Source of the DNA: Impatiens glandulifera | Taxonomy: Eukaryota > Streptophyta > Magnoliopsida > Ericales > Balsaminaceae | Length of the DNA: 64,000 nucleotides | NCBI RefSeq assembly: GCF_907164915.1 | Contig: NC_061863.1 | Span: 65,463,364 to 65,527,363 of the forward strand | Direction: 5' to 3' | Part shown: in pieces, positions 45,559 to 58,400 of the stretch | Layout of the letters: the number at the start of each line of letters is the position of its first letter | Numbering within the stretch: position 1 is the first letter of the stretch | The notes under the pieces: generated by a model | What the model saw: the letters and a program-made list of their open reading frames with translations, nothing else | Databases searched by the model: none | Told to the model about the DNA's origin: nothing | Translations under genes and position numbers: made by a program

Positions 45559-47660
45559 TTCATATTTAATGATGCCTTCTAAACTTATAAAATTGAGGAT
45601 TTATAATTTAAAAAATATTCATTATATATTATTATTTATATGTATAATTGCATATAATAATAATAAATAAATGACACTAAAAATAAATTGAATTTATTTA
45701 TTTATAAATAATAAAAATTTAATTTGTAAATAGAAACTCATATTTTATATAAAATTATAAAGTCAAAATTATTTATAAACTCATAAAAAAATTTACAGTT
45801 ATAAATTGAAGTTTATAGAAGTTTACTTATTTTAAAATTTTATTTAAATTAAATTTGGCAATTTTAAGTAATTAAATTAGTAAACAGGTCCTATCCTAAT
45901 TGTCTACATTTGACAAACATTTACTAAATTTATTTCTAAAAGAAAGAATAATGTTAAACCGATTGTCTTTTATTGTTTCATATAAAAAAAAAAAGCAAAA
46001 ATGTCGTGAAAATAAGGAATATCTTAAACGTCTTAGGTAAAATTGAATTGGTCGATTTTTAAGATAAATTTAAATATAATCTTATAGTTATCAGTTTTGT
46101 TTAGACTTTATGTTTAATTATACGGCGGATTAGATGTATAAGATATTATAGATTGATTTGATAAATTTCTGAATATCCAGCCTATATATAATAATAATTT
46201 ATGGTTAATAGTTTGTTTGTAAACTAAATTTAATTAATTTTAATATTAGTTAAATAAAATTAACTAAAAAAACACTAACATATAAACAATTTCAAATAAA
46301 GACGGAAAGAGCAGGTTGTTATATCTCTAAAATTAAATTGTAATTAATATATTTTGTTCAAATTATATTGGTTCTGCTATTTAGAATAAAAATAAAATGT
46401 ATATCCGATTATAATATATTATTTTTTACTGTATCAACATTTTATAACCATTTCAGATATGATTGGTATAACATTAATGGGTTTGAATATTCACCCCCAT
46501 ATACAAAAGTATAATTGACTTCTATAAACTTTTTCCAAAGAAGTTAGGCCATTTGAAGATTAAGGTCTAATGTTCCTTTTATATATAATAATATAATTTA
46601 TGTGTTTAGCAAACAAAACAAAAATAAAGTAGTGAATAAAAGGCAGGACTGTAATAAAAAATTAATAAATTCAATTAGAAGTCAATTATGGGACATTCGA
46701 ATTTAAATGCGACAAATTAATTATTATATCCCCAAGTCCCATCACTATCTAGTAATAATATATATATATATATATATATATGTTTGTATTCTATTTTCAC
46801 TACCCCACAATTTAATTTGCACATGAAAACTCTGTGAAAAATATTGAAGATTGTCAATTTTCAACACTAACACTACTTTGTTATTATTATTTTTAAAAGT
46901 AAAATTTGTATTAGATAGGAATATCTTGAATTACAAAGATTATTTAATTTTTTTATTTCTAATATAAATTCATATCAAAATAAGTCTATTAATTATGTAA
47001 TTTATATATATTTTTGATTTATTTCAAACATAAAGTTTAAATCTCCATGTCTATATTATAAACTGATAACACTGCATACAAAAATATTTGAAAATTTGAA
47101 ACGAAAAGAATACTAATAGCATTAGTTGAAATTCAATTCAAAATCTTTATTCTTTCAGGTAAAAATATTATTATCTTACTACATTTAAAAAATCAAATAC
47201 TACTAAAACAAAACAAAATGAAATATTATAAAGTCACAAATATAATTGTTAAATATATTAACAAAGTTATATAAATTTAATGAATACCATGAAATTATTA
47301 ATTAAGAAAAAGATCTAAAGATAAGTTTAGACTTTAGAGTCAAACATAAGTATATTAAATTAAAGAGAGGATAACATCCAAATATATAAAAAGTAGTCAA
47401 TAAAATTAAATGCCAAAAGAAAAAGAAAAAACATAAAGAGATTAATGCAATCTAAGGAAATATTAATTTTGAGTAGAATAAGTTTCCATTAATGTTGTCT
47501 TTAAATAAAGTACATAATAATATAATATATATATATTCAAGTCAATTTTCTAACCAACTAATTATAAAAAGGTTATATTATTAGTGTTTGTAAATATTTT
47601 TTTTTATTAATTTGTTAATGTAAATTTTATTATTATTGATACTTGAGTCTACCTTTCTTC
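45559..47660. other. Intergenic AT-rich region
   Basis: No conserved frame or RNA seen. A short (AT)n lies at about 46,758-46,781. The last few hundred bases form the upstream region of the gene at 47,741. Confidence 0.5.
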
Positions 47661-47664
47661 CTCC

Positions 47665-47672
47665 TATTTATA
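47665..47672 (+). promoter_or_regulatory. TATA box of the 47.7-kb gene
   Basis: tatttata lies 69 bp before the start codon and is followed by a pyrimidine-rich leader (ctccttctttctttctttctc), a usual arrangement for plant genes. Confidence 0.55.
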
Positions 47673-47740
47673 CCAGACTCCCCCAAACTGTACATTTATC
47701 GATCTCCTTCTTTCTTTCTTTCTCTAAATTAGGTTAAAAA

Positions 47741-48589
47741 ATGGAAGAAAACGCTCCCCCCGCCGAAGTCCATGATCGTGAAGAAGAAGAAGATGAAGAT
47801 GATGCGCTATCTCTCTCCGATCTTCCTATGATGAGTAATGATCCATTAATCGACGAAGTTAATCCTTCAACCTGCAGAAAAATCCTTCCGCGCCGATCAT
47901 CGTCTGAACCGGCCGACTTTTTCGAGTTCTTACACACAGAAGATTCAAATTCAACCATGATGTCGCACGCAGAAGACATCTTCTTCTGCGGCAAGCTTGT
48001 ACCATTCGATCCGTATCATGAACATGATCACTTGAAGAAACGGCAAAGCTTCTACCGACGAAGATCCGAATCACTTCCGGATCCAATCATAAACAAACCT
48101 AGAGTCAGAGGAGGTGTTAGAACAACAGAGATTAGAACAGAGGAAGAGGTGATTCCTCTGATTCGCCGTAAGAAATTGAGAAGGAATTTCAGTTCGTTAT
48201 CATCATCGGAGAAATCATCATCGTTGATTATTCGTAGTAATAACTCGTCGACTAAGAGTAAGAGCTCGGTTAAATCGGAGATTTCAACAAGGAGTTCGAT
48301 AAATTCTTCGACGTCGAAGCCAATTACTACTACATCGAGATGGTTGTTTCTGATATTTGGATTTGTGAAACCCTTGCCGGAGATGGAACTGAGTGACATT
48401 AAGAGCCGGCAAGTCCGGCGTGGTCCGACTTCAATATTTCCTCATTTTGTCGACGGGAAGAGAAAGAGAGCGGCGGAGGGAAAGCGGAGAAGCTCGTCTT
48501 CTTCGTCATGGGGATTGCTCAGTGTGTTGAGTTGCAGAAACCATGCCAGCGTTGCTGTAACGACGCCGTTTGGCTGCCTTCCTTCCTAA
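47741..48589 (+). CDS. Serine-rich protein resembling membrane-associated kinase regulators
   Basis: A single exon encodes 282 residues. The N-terminus is acidic (residues 12-21 mostly Glu/Asp). Around residues 53-90 is the recognisable block SSSEPADFFEFLHTEDS, then SHAEDIFFCGKLVPF. A phenylalanine-rich FEF motif followed by an A(E/D)(D/E)(L/I)F..G.L.P motif is typical of plant MAKR/BKI1-like and related uncharacterised proteins. A basic segment (RRKKLRRNF), a long Ser/Thr-rich tract (about 150-200), and a conserved-looking tail (LPEMELSDIKSRQVRR) follow. The Lys/Arg-rich tracts could bind plasma-membrane lipids. No catalytic domain and no membrane segment are apparent. The dense serine content suggests phosphorylation. 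Family assignment is by motif only, and the function is not known. Confidence 0.75.
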   Translation: MEENAPPAEVHDREEEEDEDDALSLSDLPMMSNDPLIDEVNPSTCRKILPRRSSSEPADFFEFLHTEDSNSTMMSHAEDIFFCGKLVPFDPYHEHDHLKKRQSFYRRRSESLPDPIINKPRVRGGVRTTEIRTEEEVIPLIRRKKLRRNFSSLSSSEKSSSLIIRSNNSSTKSKSSVKSEISTRSSINSSTSKPITTTSRWLFLIFGFVKPLPEMELSDIKSRQVRRGPTSIFPHFVDGKRKRAAEGKRRSSSSSSWGLLSVLSCRNHASVAVTTPFGCLPS

Positions 48590-51500
48590 AATTTAAACTT
48601 ATATTCTCTATCATTCCAGTTTGCTTTTACTTTTTAACATTAAGTAAATATACTTATAAACTAATTAGTTAAACTAAACAGCACTATTAATTACTCTTTC
48701 AGTTGGTTGAGGTAAACTTATTTTAATTTAAGATGTTTTTAAGTGAAAATTGAATATTGAGATATTAGTTGGGTGAGTGTTTAATTATGAGAATCTTATA
48801 GCCCCACTGAAAAAAATATCTAAAAATTTGATATAGCTAGCAAAGTACAAAAATTGAGAAAATTTAATTAATATATATTTTTAATGGATAAAGTTGAAAA
48901 TGGTTGCTTTAACTATTTATTTTATAAATTTGAAAATGAATTGTGACAAATTAAGAAATGATTGTATATATTGGGTAGAGGAGGAAATAAATGATAGTAA
49001 TGTAAATCACGAGGGACCCAAGAATGACATAAATATATATGGGGTAGAAAGAATGAAATAATAATAATACTAATAATAATAAAGGCATGCATCCATATTT
49101 CATTCAGTTTTTGAAATGGTTGTGTTTATCAGTTTGCTCAAATTTAGTGGATTCTTTCTTTCTTTCATCTATTATGATCCACCCAGTCCAGATGCCTTAG
49201 CTATCTAGCTAGGTTGCGTTTGTTTTTATATTTATATATATTGGTAGTGTATAAATATTATTATTAATAAAAATAATAATAATAATAATGGGTAATGGTA
49301 ATTGGAATGGAATGAGAATAATAAATAATAATAATGTTGTTTGTGAATTGTGAGCATGCACGTTTTGTCTGAAAAAACCTAGCTATCTAATAAGTAATAA
49401 TAATATTATTTGAAAACTGAAAAGTGGTGGGATCCGTCTCCTTATCATGTAATCTTCATGGCCAAGTGAAACTCCATTATTTTTTTTTTTCTATCTCTTT
49501 TGTTTTTCAAGAGTATAATCGATTACATTTTACCAACAACCACAACACACAGACCATGAGTATATATGCATTTCCTTATTTAAAAAAAAAAATACTCAAA
49601 TAATATAAATCCATGTAACCCTCTTAGAGCCTGTTTGATCTTTTTTTTTTTTAAGTAAAATATTTCAGATTAAAAGAAAAACTAGTTTCATGTTTGTTTT
49701 TTTAATTTATTTACTAAATATTCATAGAATTTAATAAATTAAAATTATATATATATAATAGTTAAATAAAAAATATTTTGATTAATGAATTAAGTGAATT
49801 GGTAGTTTAAAATAAAGATAAATAAGATGTGATGTAATTTTATTTTAGATCCTAGCTAGAAATTAAGATACACAATCTCTTAGGTTTTCTAAGTTTTTAC
49901 AAAAGAAAAATAAAATCAATTATATTTTTTTCTTTCAAATGTCAAATAATTCAATTAAAATATTTTTGCTTTATATTATTAAATTCTATAAGTATTTTTG
50001 TAAAATAATTTAAAAGGCTATTTTTTTTTTTATTAAAAACATAAAATTATAAGTTTTAAAAAAGACAGAATTTTATCTTTAAAAATCCTACATCAAACAG
50101 TTAATTAAAAGGTTCTTCACTTAAAAGCTAACTTTAGCTTTATAAAAAAGAAAAATGAAAAGAAATATGGGGCATCGAATTAGAGAGCTTAAATATGTTA
50201 AACTGACGTGGATGATGATATTTATTCCTTTATTTTTGGATAGAAATATTACTTTCAAAATATCTCCAAAAGATTGCAGCTCCTACGTCATTTATACTAT
50301 CCAATAATACTTTCTTTATTTTTTACATATATTTTTTTGTAACTATTTTTTGAAAGATTAATGAAAAACTCGAGCAGATAGATTAACTAAAACAAAATAA
50401 ATATATATCACCTTTGAAGTCTAGTGTCTTATTTATGTCACTTAACAAAGTTGAAGGACCTGTTTATCCTTTTTTTAATCTAAGCCAGTCAGTCAACTCA
50501 TAAATTGCTTACTGCTCCGAACGTGCCTTTTGCCCAAGCCTAAGGCTTGTTTGGTTTATAATAGGTGATTCGGGAGGAGTTTTAATTATTTTTTAATTTA
50601 GAGACAAACTCTATCATATTAATCATTACATTTATCTTTATTTTACTATTAATAAATTAAATGAAAAATACTTTAAAAAAAACAAAAAATCATAACTACC
50701 AGTCTACCATACTTGGATTATTAATCCAAACATATATTAACCATTAATGATGATTAAGTAATTAGTACCGGTAAATAATTAACCTTAATGGTTGGATCAA
50801 ATTATAAATCTAACTTTTATAAAAAAAAAATATATTATTTAAAATGTTACATGTGTATCTTAATTCTTAACCCTAAATCTTAGATTAGATTAGAAGCCGA
50901 ATAATGAGATAAGATTGTGCCCGACAAAATAGTTAATTTGGAAAGACTGATGGAAAATTATAAAGTAGTTGGAAAAGAGGATTGTTAACCTTGCAAATTT
51001 ATACAGAGTTTGGTTTAAAATTTGGAATTATTCAATTTATGTAAATTTGTGAGTATATATATATATAGAGAGAAATGATAATAAGAGTTAATGGAAAGAT
51101 GAGTCAGCACGGGCATGGCATTCATTTGAAATGGGGAGAAGGTATATATATATATATAGCTTCAAGATCACGATGGATGAAATGAATTTAGCATGCAATT
51201 TGTAATCTATACAAATTGATAATTTCTTGCATGCCATTTAAAGTAAAAATCACAACCAAATAGATCAATTCCTCTAATAATAGAGTAGTAACATTTTCTC
51301 CTTAATCTATACAAAACATCACACAATTTTCTCAAAAAAATATCACAATTTACCATTTTGTATCTTAGAGTCAATTGTTTGATGTTAGTTATTTGAGAGA
51401 TTTTATAAAATAAAATAAAAACTGTGATGAAAAAAATATATGTATGAGTATTTAATTATTGAATTACTATAAAAAAAAATTTAATTTAAAATTTAAAATT

Positions 51501-53459
51501 TTAAAAATTAACTATATTTATTATGTGTAATTTTAAATGACTCAGTACCTATTTCCTTGGAAAGATATTTGGAAATTAAAAATTTCATAAATTTTTTTTT
51601 TTTTTGAAAGTTATCAATTGAGTCTTAATATATATCAAACTAAAAAAATGATTTTATCTCGTTAATCGATGCAACATTTGTTTGAAGAGTGAAAAATGTA
51701 TTAATCATAATTCTTCATTTTGATATTGCCAAGAGAATGTGAGATATTATACGGAAACTCCTTCATTTTCAATGAGATACACCAATAAATGTCGTCGACT
51801 ACTGGGTCAAATAGATTGAATGAAGTTTTAGCAATAACATCGCGGACGACTGTAAATCAATTTTCTTAATCATGTGATGAACGATCTGAAAATAAATAAA
51901 TAGAAGAGTCTTCGAATGAAAAAGTTATGAGTCCGATCTTCTCAAATGATTCATGTTAACGCGTTCGTTTCAATCCTAAAAAGGAGGCTAGTACGGAATG
52001 ATATTTTTTCGATTGTAGTGACATTTAAAATTCTTACGTTATCTTCTTATTTATGTTTTATTTTTTCGCTCCACCTTTATAATGTTTAAACGCATCTTAG
52101 GTTCTTTTCAATAAAAGTTTACCTCTTTTAAAAAAATATTTAAAATTTATAAAATAAAGTAAGAGTATTATAATTTTTAAAACAAGTGATTTGATAGAAA
52201 CAAAATTTCTATAAAAAAAAATTGGTGGAATCCCAAAACCTCATATCAAACAAGCTCTTAAATTTTTTATATTAACATGAATATAGTCAAATTACAGAAA
52301 ATCAGACACCTTTTCTATTCTACTTATCAATTTATTCATCTCAATTATTATAGACAGCTTATTTAAAATGAAAGTAACAGGAATCCCACTTAAAACTTAG
52401 TTAGTTTTTTAAATAGATAATAAAAGTCTCTCTCATTCAATTATCATCAAATATCTAATCAAAAAGAAAAAGTAAAAAAATATCAAAATTTTGCCTTATC
52501 TAAAATGATTTTGTTTGGTCTGATTCCTGAACCTAAAATAAAGATTGATGTATCATAGGCAAAAGTTAAAGAAAAAAAAGAAAAAAAAAAAGTAAGAAAG
52601 ATGGATGGACTCAATCCAAAGTTTTACAAATAGATTCATAATCAAGGCCCATATATTGGAAGAAGTTAAGAAGCAAGGCCCATCAAACGAACTAATACAA
52701 TTATGTCCTATATTATTTATTAAGTCCACTTGATTATATATTTTATCATTTCATTTAAAGTCAATTCAAAGTGGACCAAAATTATAAGATGGACCTCATT
52801 TTAATTCCAATCTATTAAATCGTTTAAAAACACTATATTAAAAAAATAAGATATAAAAGAGAATCCACTACACCATAAACTATAAATACCACTATTTCTT
52901 TTTATAATAATTATTTTATGTTTAATTTATTTGATTTGACATTTATTTTTTATTTAACTCAATAAACAATGTTAATTTAATTATATCTAGTTTGGTAGAA
53001 ATATCTAAAATATGAAATATAAATAGATAAAGATGTAGATGGAAGTTAACCGTTACCGCCACAACTATGCATGATAGAGCATAAATGGAATTCATTTAAT
53101 GGCAATTTTAAAGGCTATCTTCAAGGACTATTTTCCCATTATATTATGGAAAAATAGAAAAATAAAACTATAGACATTTAGGCACATTACTCATAAATGA
53201 CATGAAAAAATTAAAATATTTGCCTCTTCTTCCGTAATGCTCTCAGCATGATAAATTAGCCCCTACTCAGTATTACATTGTTCTTCCTTTCGTCTTACTA
53301 GCAATTTTATTTTAAATAAAAATGATAAAATAGTAAACACTAACCATATAAGTTGGCATTGATCTACCTTTTTTTTCTTAAGACCTTATAACATTTCATT
53401 GTTTTCTTCTCCATGTTATTTAAAACATGTTATTTAAAAGTCAAATAATTTATTATGGA
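48590..53459. other. Intergenic AT-rich region
   Basis: Nearly 5 kb without a supported gene. It holds simple AT and poly-T runs and short microsatellites (for example (taa)n near 49,066 and 49,270). No transposon ends or conserved protein fragments were recognised. Confidence 0.5.
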
Positions 53460-53467
53460 GTATAAAA

Positions 53468-54274
53468 TAGGGATGACAATATGTACGAATGCCTGTACTC
53501 GTGGATACCTGATAGTCGGACTCAAGTATTTTAAACCGGATTTAGGGACCCAATAGTCAAATTCATGTATTTTAAATTGGGTTTAGAGAGGGAGAGAATG
53601 AGAATGTAACCGATTGGGAATAGAGAGTATGCGAAACTCAAACTCTATATCCTACTATATTAATATTAAAATTAAATTATTTTTATTAAAATTTAATGGG
53701 TGACTTTTCAAATGCTTCATCATTACAAATATATCATAAATATATCATTTAATTTGGTTTTATCACACTCCATTCTAAACATCGTCATAAATGCACTACA
53801 CTCCAACTATAAAAAAAAAATTATATTCCCCAAAAAATATTTCTCTACATAAATGTTCAACTTAAGTAACAAAATATTAATTCTTTCCCATCTTTCTTCA
53901 TATTTAATCTTTATTTTTTCTTTTCAATTTTCATTATATTTTTTCTCCATACTAATTTATCTTCTTCAAGATCTACAATAATAAGTACGTAAATAAGTAA
54001 TATTTTTATTGGTAACATTTTGATATTATTAATTTTAAAATTATTTATTAAAATTGTGTTTTTTTTTTCTCTAATTTTTATAATCTTATAAGTTTTTAAT
54101 CGGGTAATAGGATACCCATCGGGAATCGGGTATCCGAAGAATCGAGAATGTGATAGGAGTAGAGATACCTGTTGGGTTGTTGGGTTCGGGGTTGGAGTCG
54201 GGTAGTGAAATAAAATCGAGTTCGGGAATAAGTAATTCACTACCCGTCGGGTAAGGTACCCGTTGTCATCCTTA
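53468..54274. mobile_element. Small non-autonomous hAT element
   Basis: The ends are tagggatgacaa and, inverted, taaggatgacaac. The flanking 8-bp copies are gtataaaa (53,460-53,467) and gtatgaac (54,275-54,282), 6 of 8 identical. GC-richer subterminal parts (gggtatccg, cgggtagtg, acccgtcgggtaag) flank an AT-rich core. There is no transposase. The frame on its reverse strand is a chance read of the right arm. Confidence 0.75.
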
Positions 54275-54622
54275 GTATGAACGTATTATTAATTTTATTA
54301 TTTTGTTAACTTAAATCAAATAATTATTCAAACATTATAAATTTTAATGAAAACAAAAATCGTAATTTGATAGAATAAATATCCAATACTTTTATTTTAT
54401 TTTAAAAAAATATATAAAAAAATAAAATTGTTTGAGCACAATAGTAAAAACATGATATGAATAGAAAATAAAATAAAATAAAATAAAAAACTAAAAACTA
54501 AAAAATGAATGTTATTTCAGAAATCTTAAATTTTTAGATTACATATATTATCTAAATATTTATTATTTCTCACCCTAAATGATTTTAGTTATTAATAGAA
54601 TAATAATTTGAATAAAATTTTA

Positions 54623-54625
<3 letters not shown>

Positions 54626-54676
<51 letters not shown>
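54626..54676. repeat. (AT)n microsatellite
   Basis: About 50 bp of AT dinucleotide. The flanks to 55,100 are AT-rich and featureless. Confidence 0.95.
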
Positions 54677-54680
<4 letters not shown>

Positions 54681-55099
54681 AACATTAGGAATTCAATATA
54701 AATCCTCAAAATAACTATACAAAATAGAGGATGACCCTGTCTATGTATCAAAAATGAAAAGCCGAAATCCTCAAATGGAAAGCAAAATTTAGTATAATCT
54801 ATTTAAATAATATAAAATATATATCAGTTTTATTGTATAATTTTTGAAATGAGTATTTATATCTGTAGATAAATATTTATATATTAATATAAATAATAAT
54901 TTGTAATATACATATAATAATAATATTTTTTACAAATTTTAAATTTATATTTTATAAAATTGAAGTGCACCAAATTGTATTGTTTTTTTACTTACATATA
55001 TATAGAAGAAATGATTTAATTTGAAGAAAATAGAAATGGATTAATATTTGAAATATAAAAGAGATTGATTGGATTTTACAAGTATGAATCCATTTGGGC

Positions 55100-55439
55100 A
55101 GTCAAATTTGGTCAGCTTCGATCTCTACTTTACTTTCTAATAAGAAAGAAAGACAACCAATTCTAGAGAGAGAAAGAGAAAGAGAAGACTCACGCTGTTT
55201 GCTGCTGCTGCGGCTTCCACCTTCCTTACATATCGGCAGTTACAAAATGCAATCTTAGAGAGAGAAAACTTGATTTTGGAATTGGAAGGATATCCTCTCT
55301 CCTCCTTCTCTACAGGGATCATTTCATTTGTGGGAGAGAGAGAGAGAAAGAGAAGGCGGGGGGGAAGGTCTTTATGCTCAGATCAAATCAGTCTTCAGCG
55401 ATCTTTTCTTCTATCTTCAAGCCCTAGCTTTTGGGAGAA
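55100..55439 (+). promoter_or_regulatory. Leader region of the DDT/PHD gene
   Basis: GC content rises, and purine (gagagagagagaaagaga at 55,163-55,183 and 55,336-55,355) and pyrimidine tracts appear. This is typical of a plant 5' untranslated region. No clear TATA box was assigned. Confidence 0.45.
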
Positions 55440-58400
55440 ATGGAGTTCGTTGGTAGAATGTTGAAGAAGCAGTTCGTAGGGCGGCCTATTGCTGTTACAG
55501 GAGTTGTAAACTTGTACGATCAGTCAACTGGTCTCTTCGATGTTTCATATGAAGATGGCTGCACGGAGCAATTGAACTTATCCGAGGTTACATCGCTTAC
55601 GGGACAAATGTTACTGAATGATCAATCTGCTTCTGGCGAGATTACCAAGAAAAAAAGCAAGGTAGGTCGGAAACCTAAGAAACGTCGTCGCCTTCAGGTT
55701 CTGAATCCTGATTCAGGTAAGAGTTCTGATACTTTGATTAGCAGTAGTTGTAAGGAGGAGGATGGTGAGAGCTCTGCTGTGAAACAAAAAGGGTTTTTGG
55801 AAAATCTTGGAAATGAATGTTTGAATGATAATTCTTCTGCTGATCGGGATTTGGTATGTGTTAGATATCATATGGATGGTTCAGATAATGGTTTTAATAT
55901 GAATAATAATGGCTTGGATTTGAATGCTGCTTTGGATTTGAACAATGATCAAAATATGCAGCTCAAGTTTGATTGTGGAGGTGAGGTAAAAAGAAATGGT
56001 TGCATTGACCTCAACCTGGATGCGAGCTGTGACGATGAGGAAAGTGTAAGAGAAGATGATGCTGGAGTTTCTGCCATGCTAGTCCAGGGAAACAAACTTT
56101 GTTTTGATTTGAATTTGGGCTTGGATGAGGAAACTAAAAATTTAGATGTTTTTGAGAATGAAGGAATAGAAGATAGTAAAGAAAACGATAAAGTAGTTTG
56201 TTTGGAAGCTAATGGAGTAAATCATTCTCAGATAGACATATGCAGGTCCCCTGAGCATCTAGTGGAAGATTCATTAACGGGGTTGACTGGAAATACTCAA
56301 AGGGAAAGTACTGCTTCAAGCCCAGGACTTAAAGGATCCGTTTCTCCTGCAAATTTCGAAACCAAGGTTTTTTTGTCTCCAGAGGTGCTGATGAAGGAGG
56401 CATTTTCCGACACTGGGACTCCAATAGATTCCTCTTTGCAAGCTGATTCATTGAACGATTCCCAAAGAACCAGAGGAAGGAGGAGGAAGCGGTATGATAA
56501 AGCAAACCCTCCGGCAGCAACTGTTTTGCGGAGAAGTAGTCGTAAACTTGCTACCACTCTTTCTGCCCAAAATCACATTTCAAGTGGGGCAATTACCCTC
56601 GCGGATAGTGAAGTGAAATTATCTATCTTGACGAGCGTAGAAGAGGATGGGAAACCTGAAACTTCTGATCATGAAGAATCTGAAGACTGTGGTGGTGTTT
56701 CTACAAAACCTCAGTTACCTCCATCTTCAAAAAAGTTAAATCTAGATGAAATGCCTTTATTTGATTTGTTCTCAATCTATGCCTTTTTGAGGTCATTTAG
56801 CACACTATTGTTTTTGAGTCCCTTCGAGTTTGAGGGATTAGTGTTGGCAGTAAAATCCAAGACCCCTAACCTACTAATTGATTCAATTCATGTTTCTCTG
56901 CTTCAAACTCTAAGGAAACATTTGGAGCTCCTTTCAAGTGAAAATTCGCTTTCTGCTTCAAATTGTCTCAGGTGATACTTTTTTCCTTCTTTTCCCTTTA
57001 TATAAAATAGGTTATTTGGATATTCATAAATTTTCTTCAATATAGGAGTCTCAACTGGGATCTATTGGACTTAGTCACATGGCCTATTTTTATGGCCGAG
57101 TACTTGCTAATGCATGTCTCTGCAGTGAATCCTGGCTATGATATTCGTGAGTTGAAGCTTTTTGAAAATGAATACTACAAACAACCAGATCGAGTGAAGA
57201 TTGAGATACTTCGGTGTCTATGTGATGATGCGATGGAAGCAGAAAGCATAATATCCGAGCTTAACAAAAGAGCCCTGCTTATTGATTCTAACATGGATGG
57301 TGAACGCAAATTGAAAGTTGAACGTTCTAAGAGGCAGAGGATTGATGTTTCTGGAAATTCGTACTTGAGTGAGGAAGTTGATGAAACAGAAGATCAGAAC
57401 AGTGACGAATGCTGCCTTTGTAAGATGGATGGAAGCTTAATATGCTGTGATGGTTGTCCCGCAGCATATCATTTGAAATGCTTAGGAGTTGCTAACAGTG
57501 ATCTACCAGAAGGTGATTGGTATTGTCCTGAGTGCTTGATTGACAAAAGGAACCCTTGGGCAAAATTAGGAAAATCAATTCGTGGGGCAGAATTCTTAGG
57601 CATCGATCCTCATGGTCGGAAGTATTATAGCAGTTGTGGCTTCCTGTTGGTGTAAGTTTCCCTCAATCCATAGTAACATGTCTGTGGGTAGGCCTGTCCA
57701 TTCCCCAAAGCAAAAACAGAAGTTATTTTGATGATTGCCTTGGATATGTTATTCTTATAATCTTTTGTGTTTTACAGGTGTGATCCAAACGGTGTTGAAC
57801 CTACAGATCGTTATTATGACCAAAACGATATTATTCTTGTCATACATGTACTAAAGAAATTAAAGAGGCCTTACAATGAGATTATGCATGCTATCGCTAA
57901 GGAGTGGAACATTAACATTGGCTCCATTGGATCTATCCAGCCATATAATTTTCAAAATTCAGAGGCGGATGGTTCTTTGGGATCTATGGCTTTAGTTGGC
58001 AAGGAGGGTAGGGAAATCCAATCTATAAATTGCAATGACAAATCGGACCTGATTGATACAAGAAATGGTGGTAGGTTACAAGATCAGTTGGGACCAGGCT
58101 ATGTGAACTTCTATAGTTTTGCTTTTAGTGTCTCATCGGTTTTGGAAGAGTTAACACATAAAAAATCTTCAGATAAAGCTGGTGAGGCATCTCTAAAATC
58201 GATAGAGGACATCATTTCGGCCCAGTTAAAGACCATATCTAAAAAATCTAACAAGTTTAACTGGCCAAATATTCAGAATTTAAGTGTTGGTGCTAGGAAA
58301 GAAAAGTGTGGCTGGTGCGTCTCTTGCAGATCTCCTGATTATGGTGGAGACTGTTTCTTTAACCTGAATGATTCTGGCCCATCTTTGGAAAACTTTACCT

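Noticed and set aside
47734..48399. Reverse-strand frames opposite the 47.7-kb gene
   Set aside because: Shadows of the serine-rich sense frame; the TATA box and conserved motif block are on the + strand.
54090..54240. Reverse frame beginning MNYLFPNSILF
   Set aside because: Lies across the right arm and AT-rich core of the small hAT element and shows only composition-driven residues.
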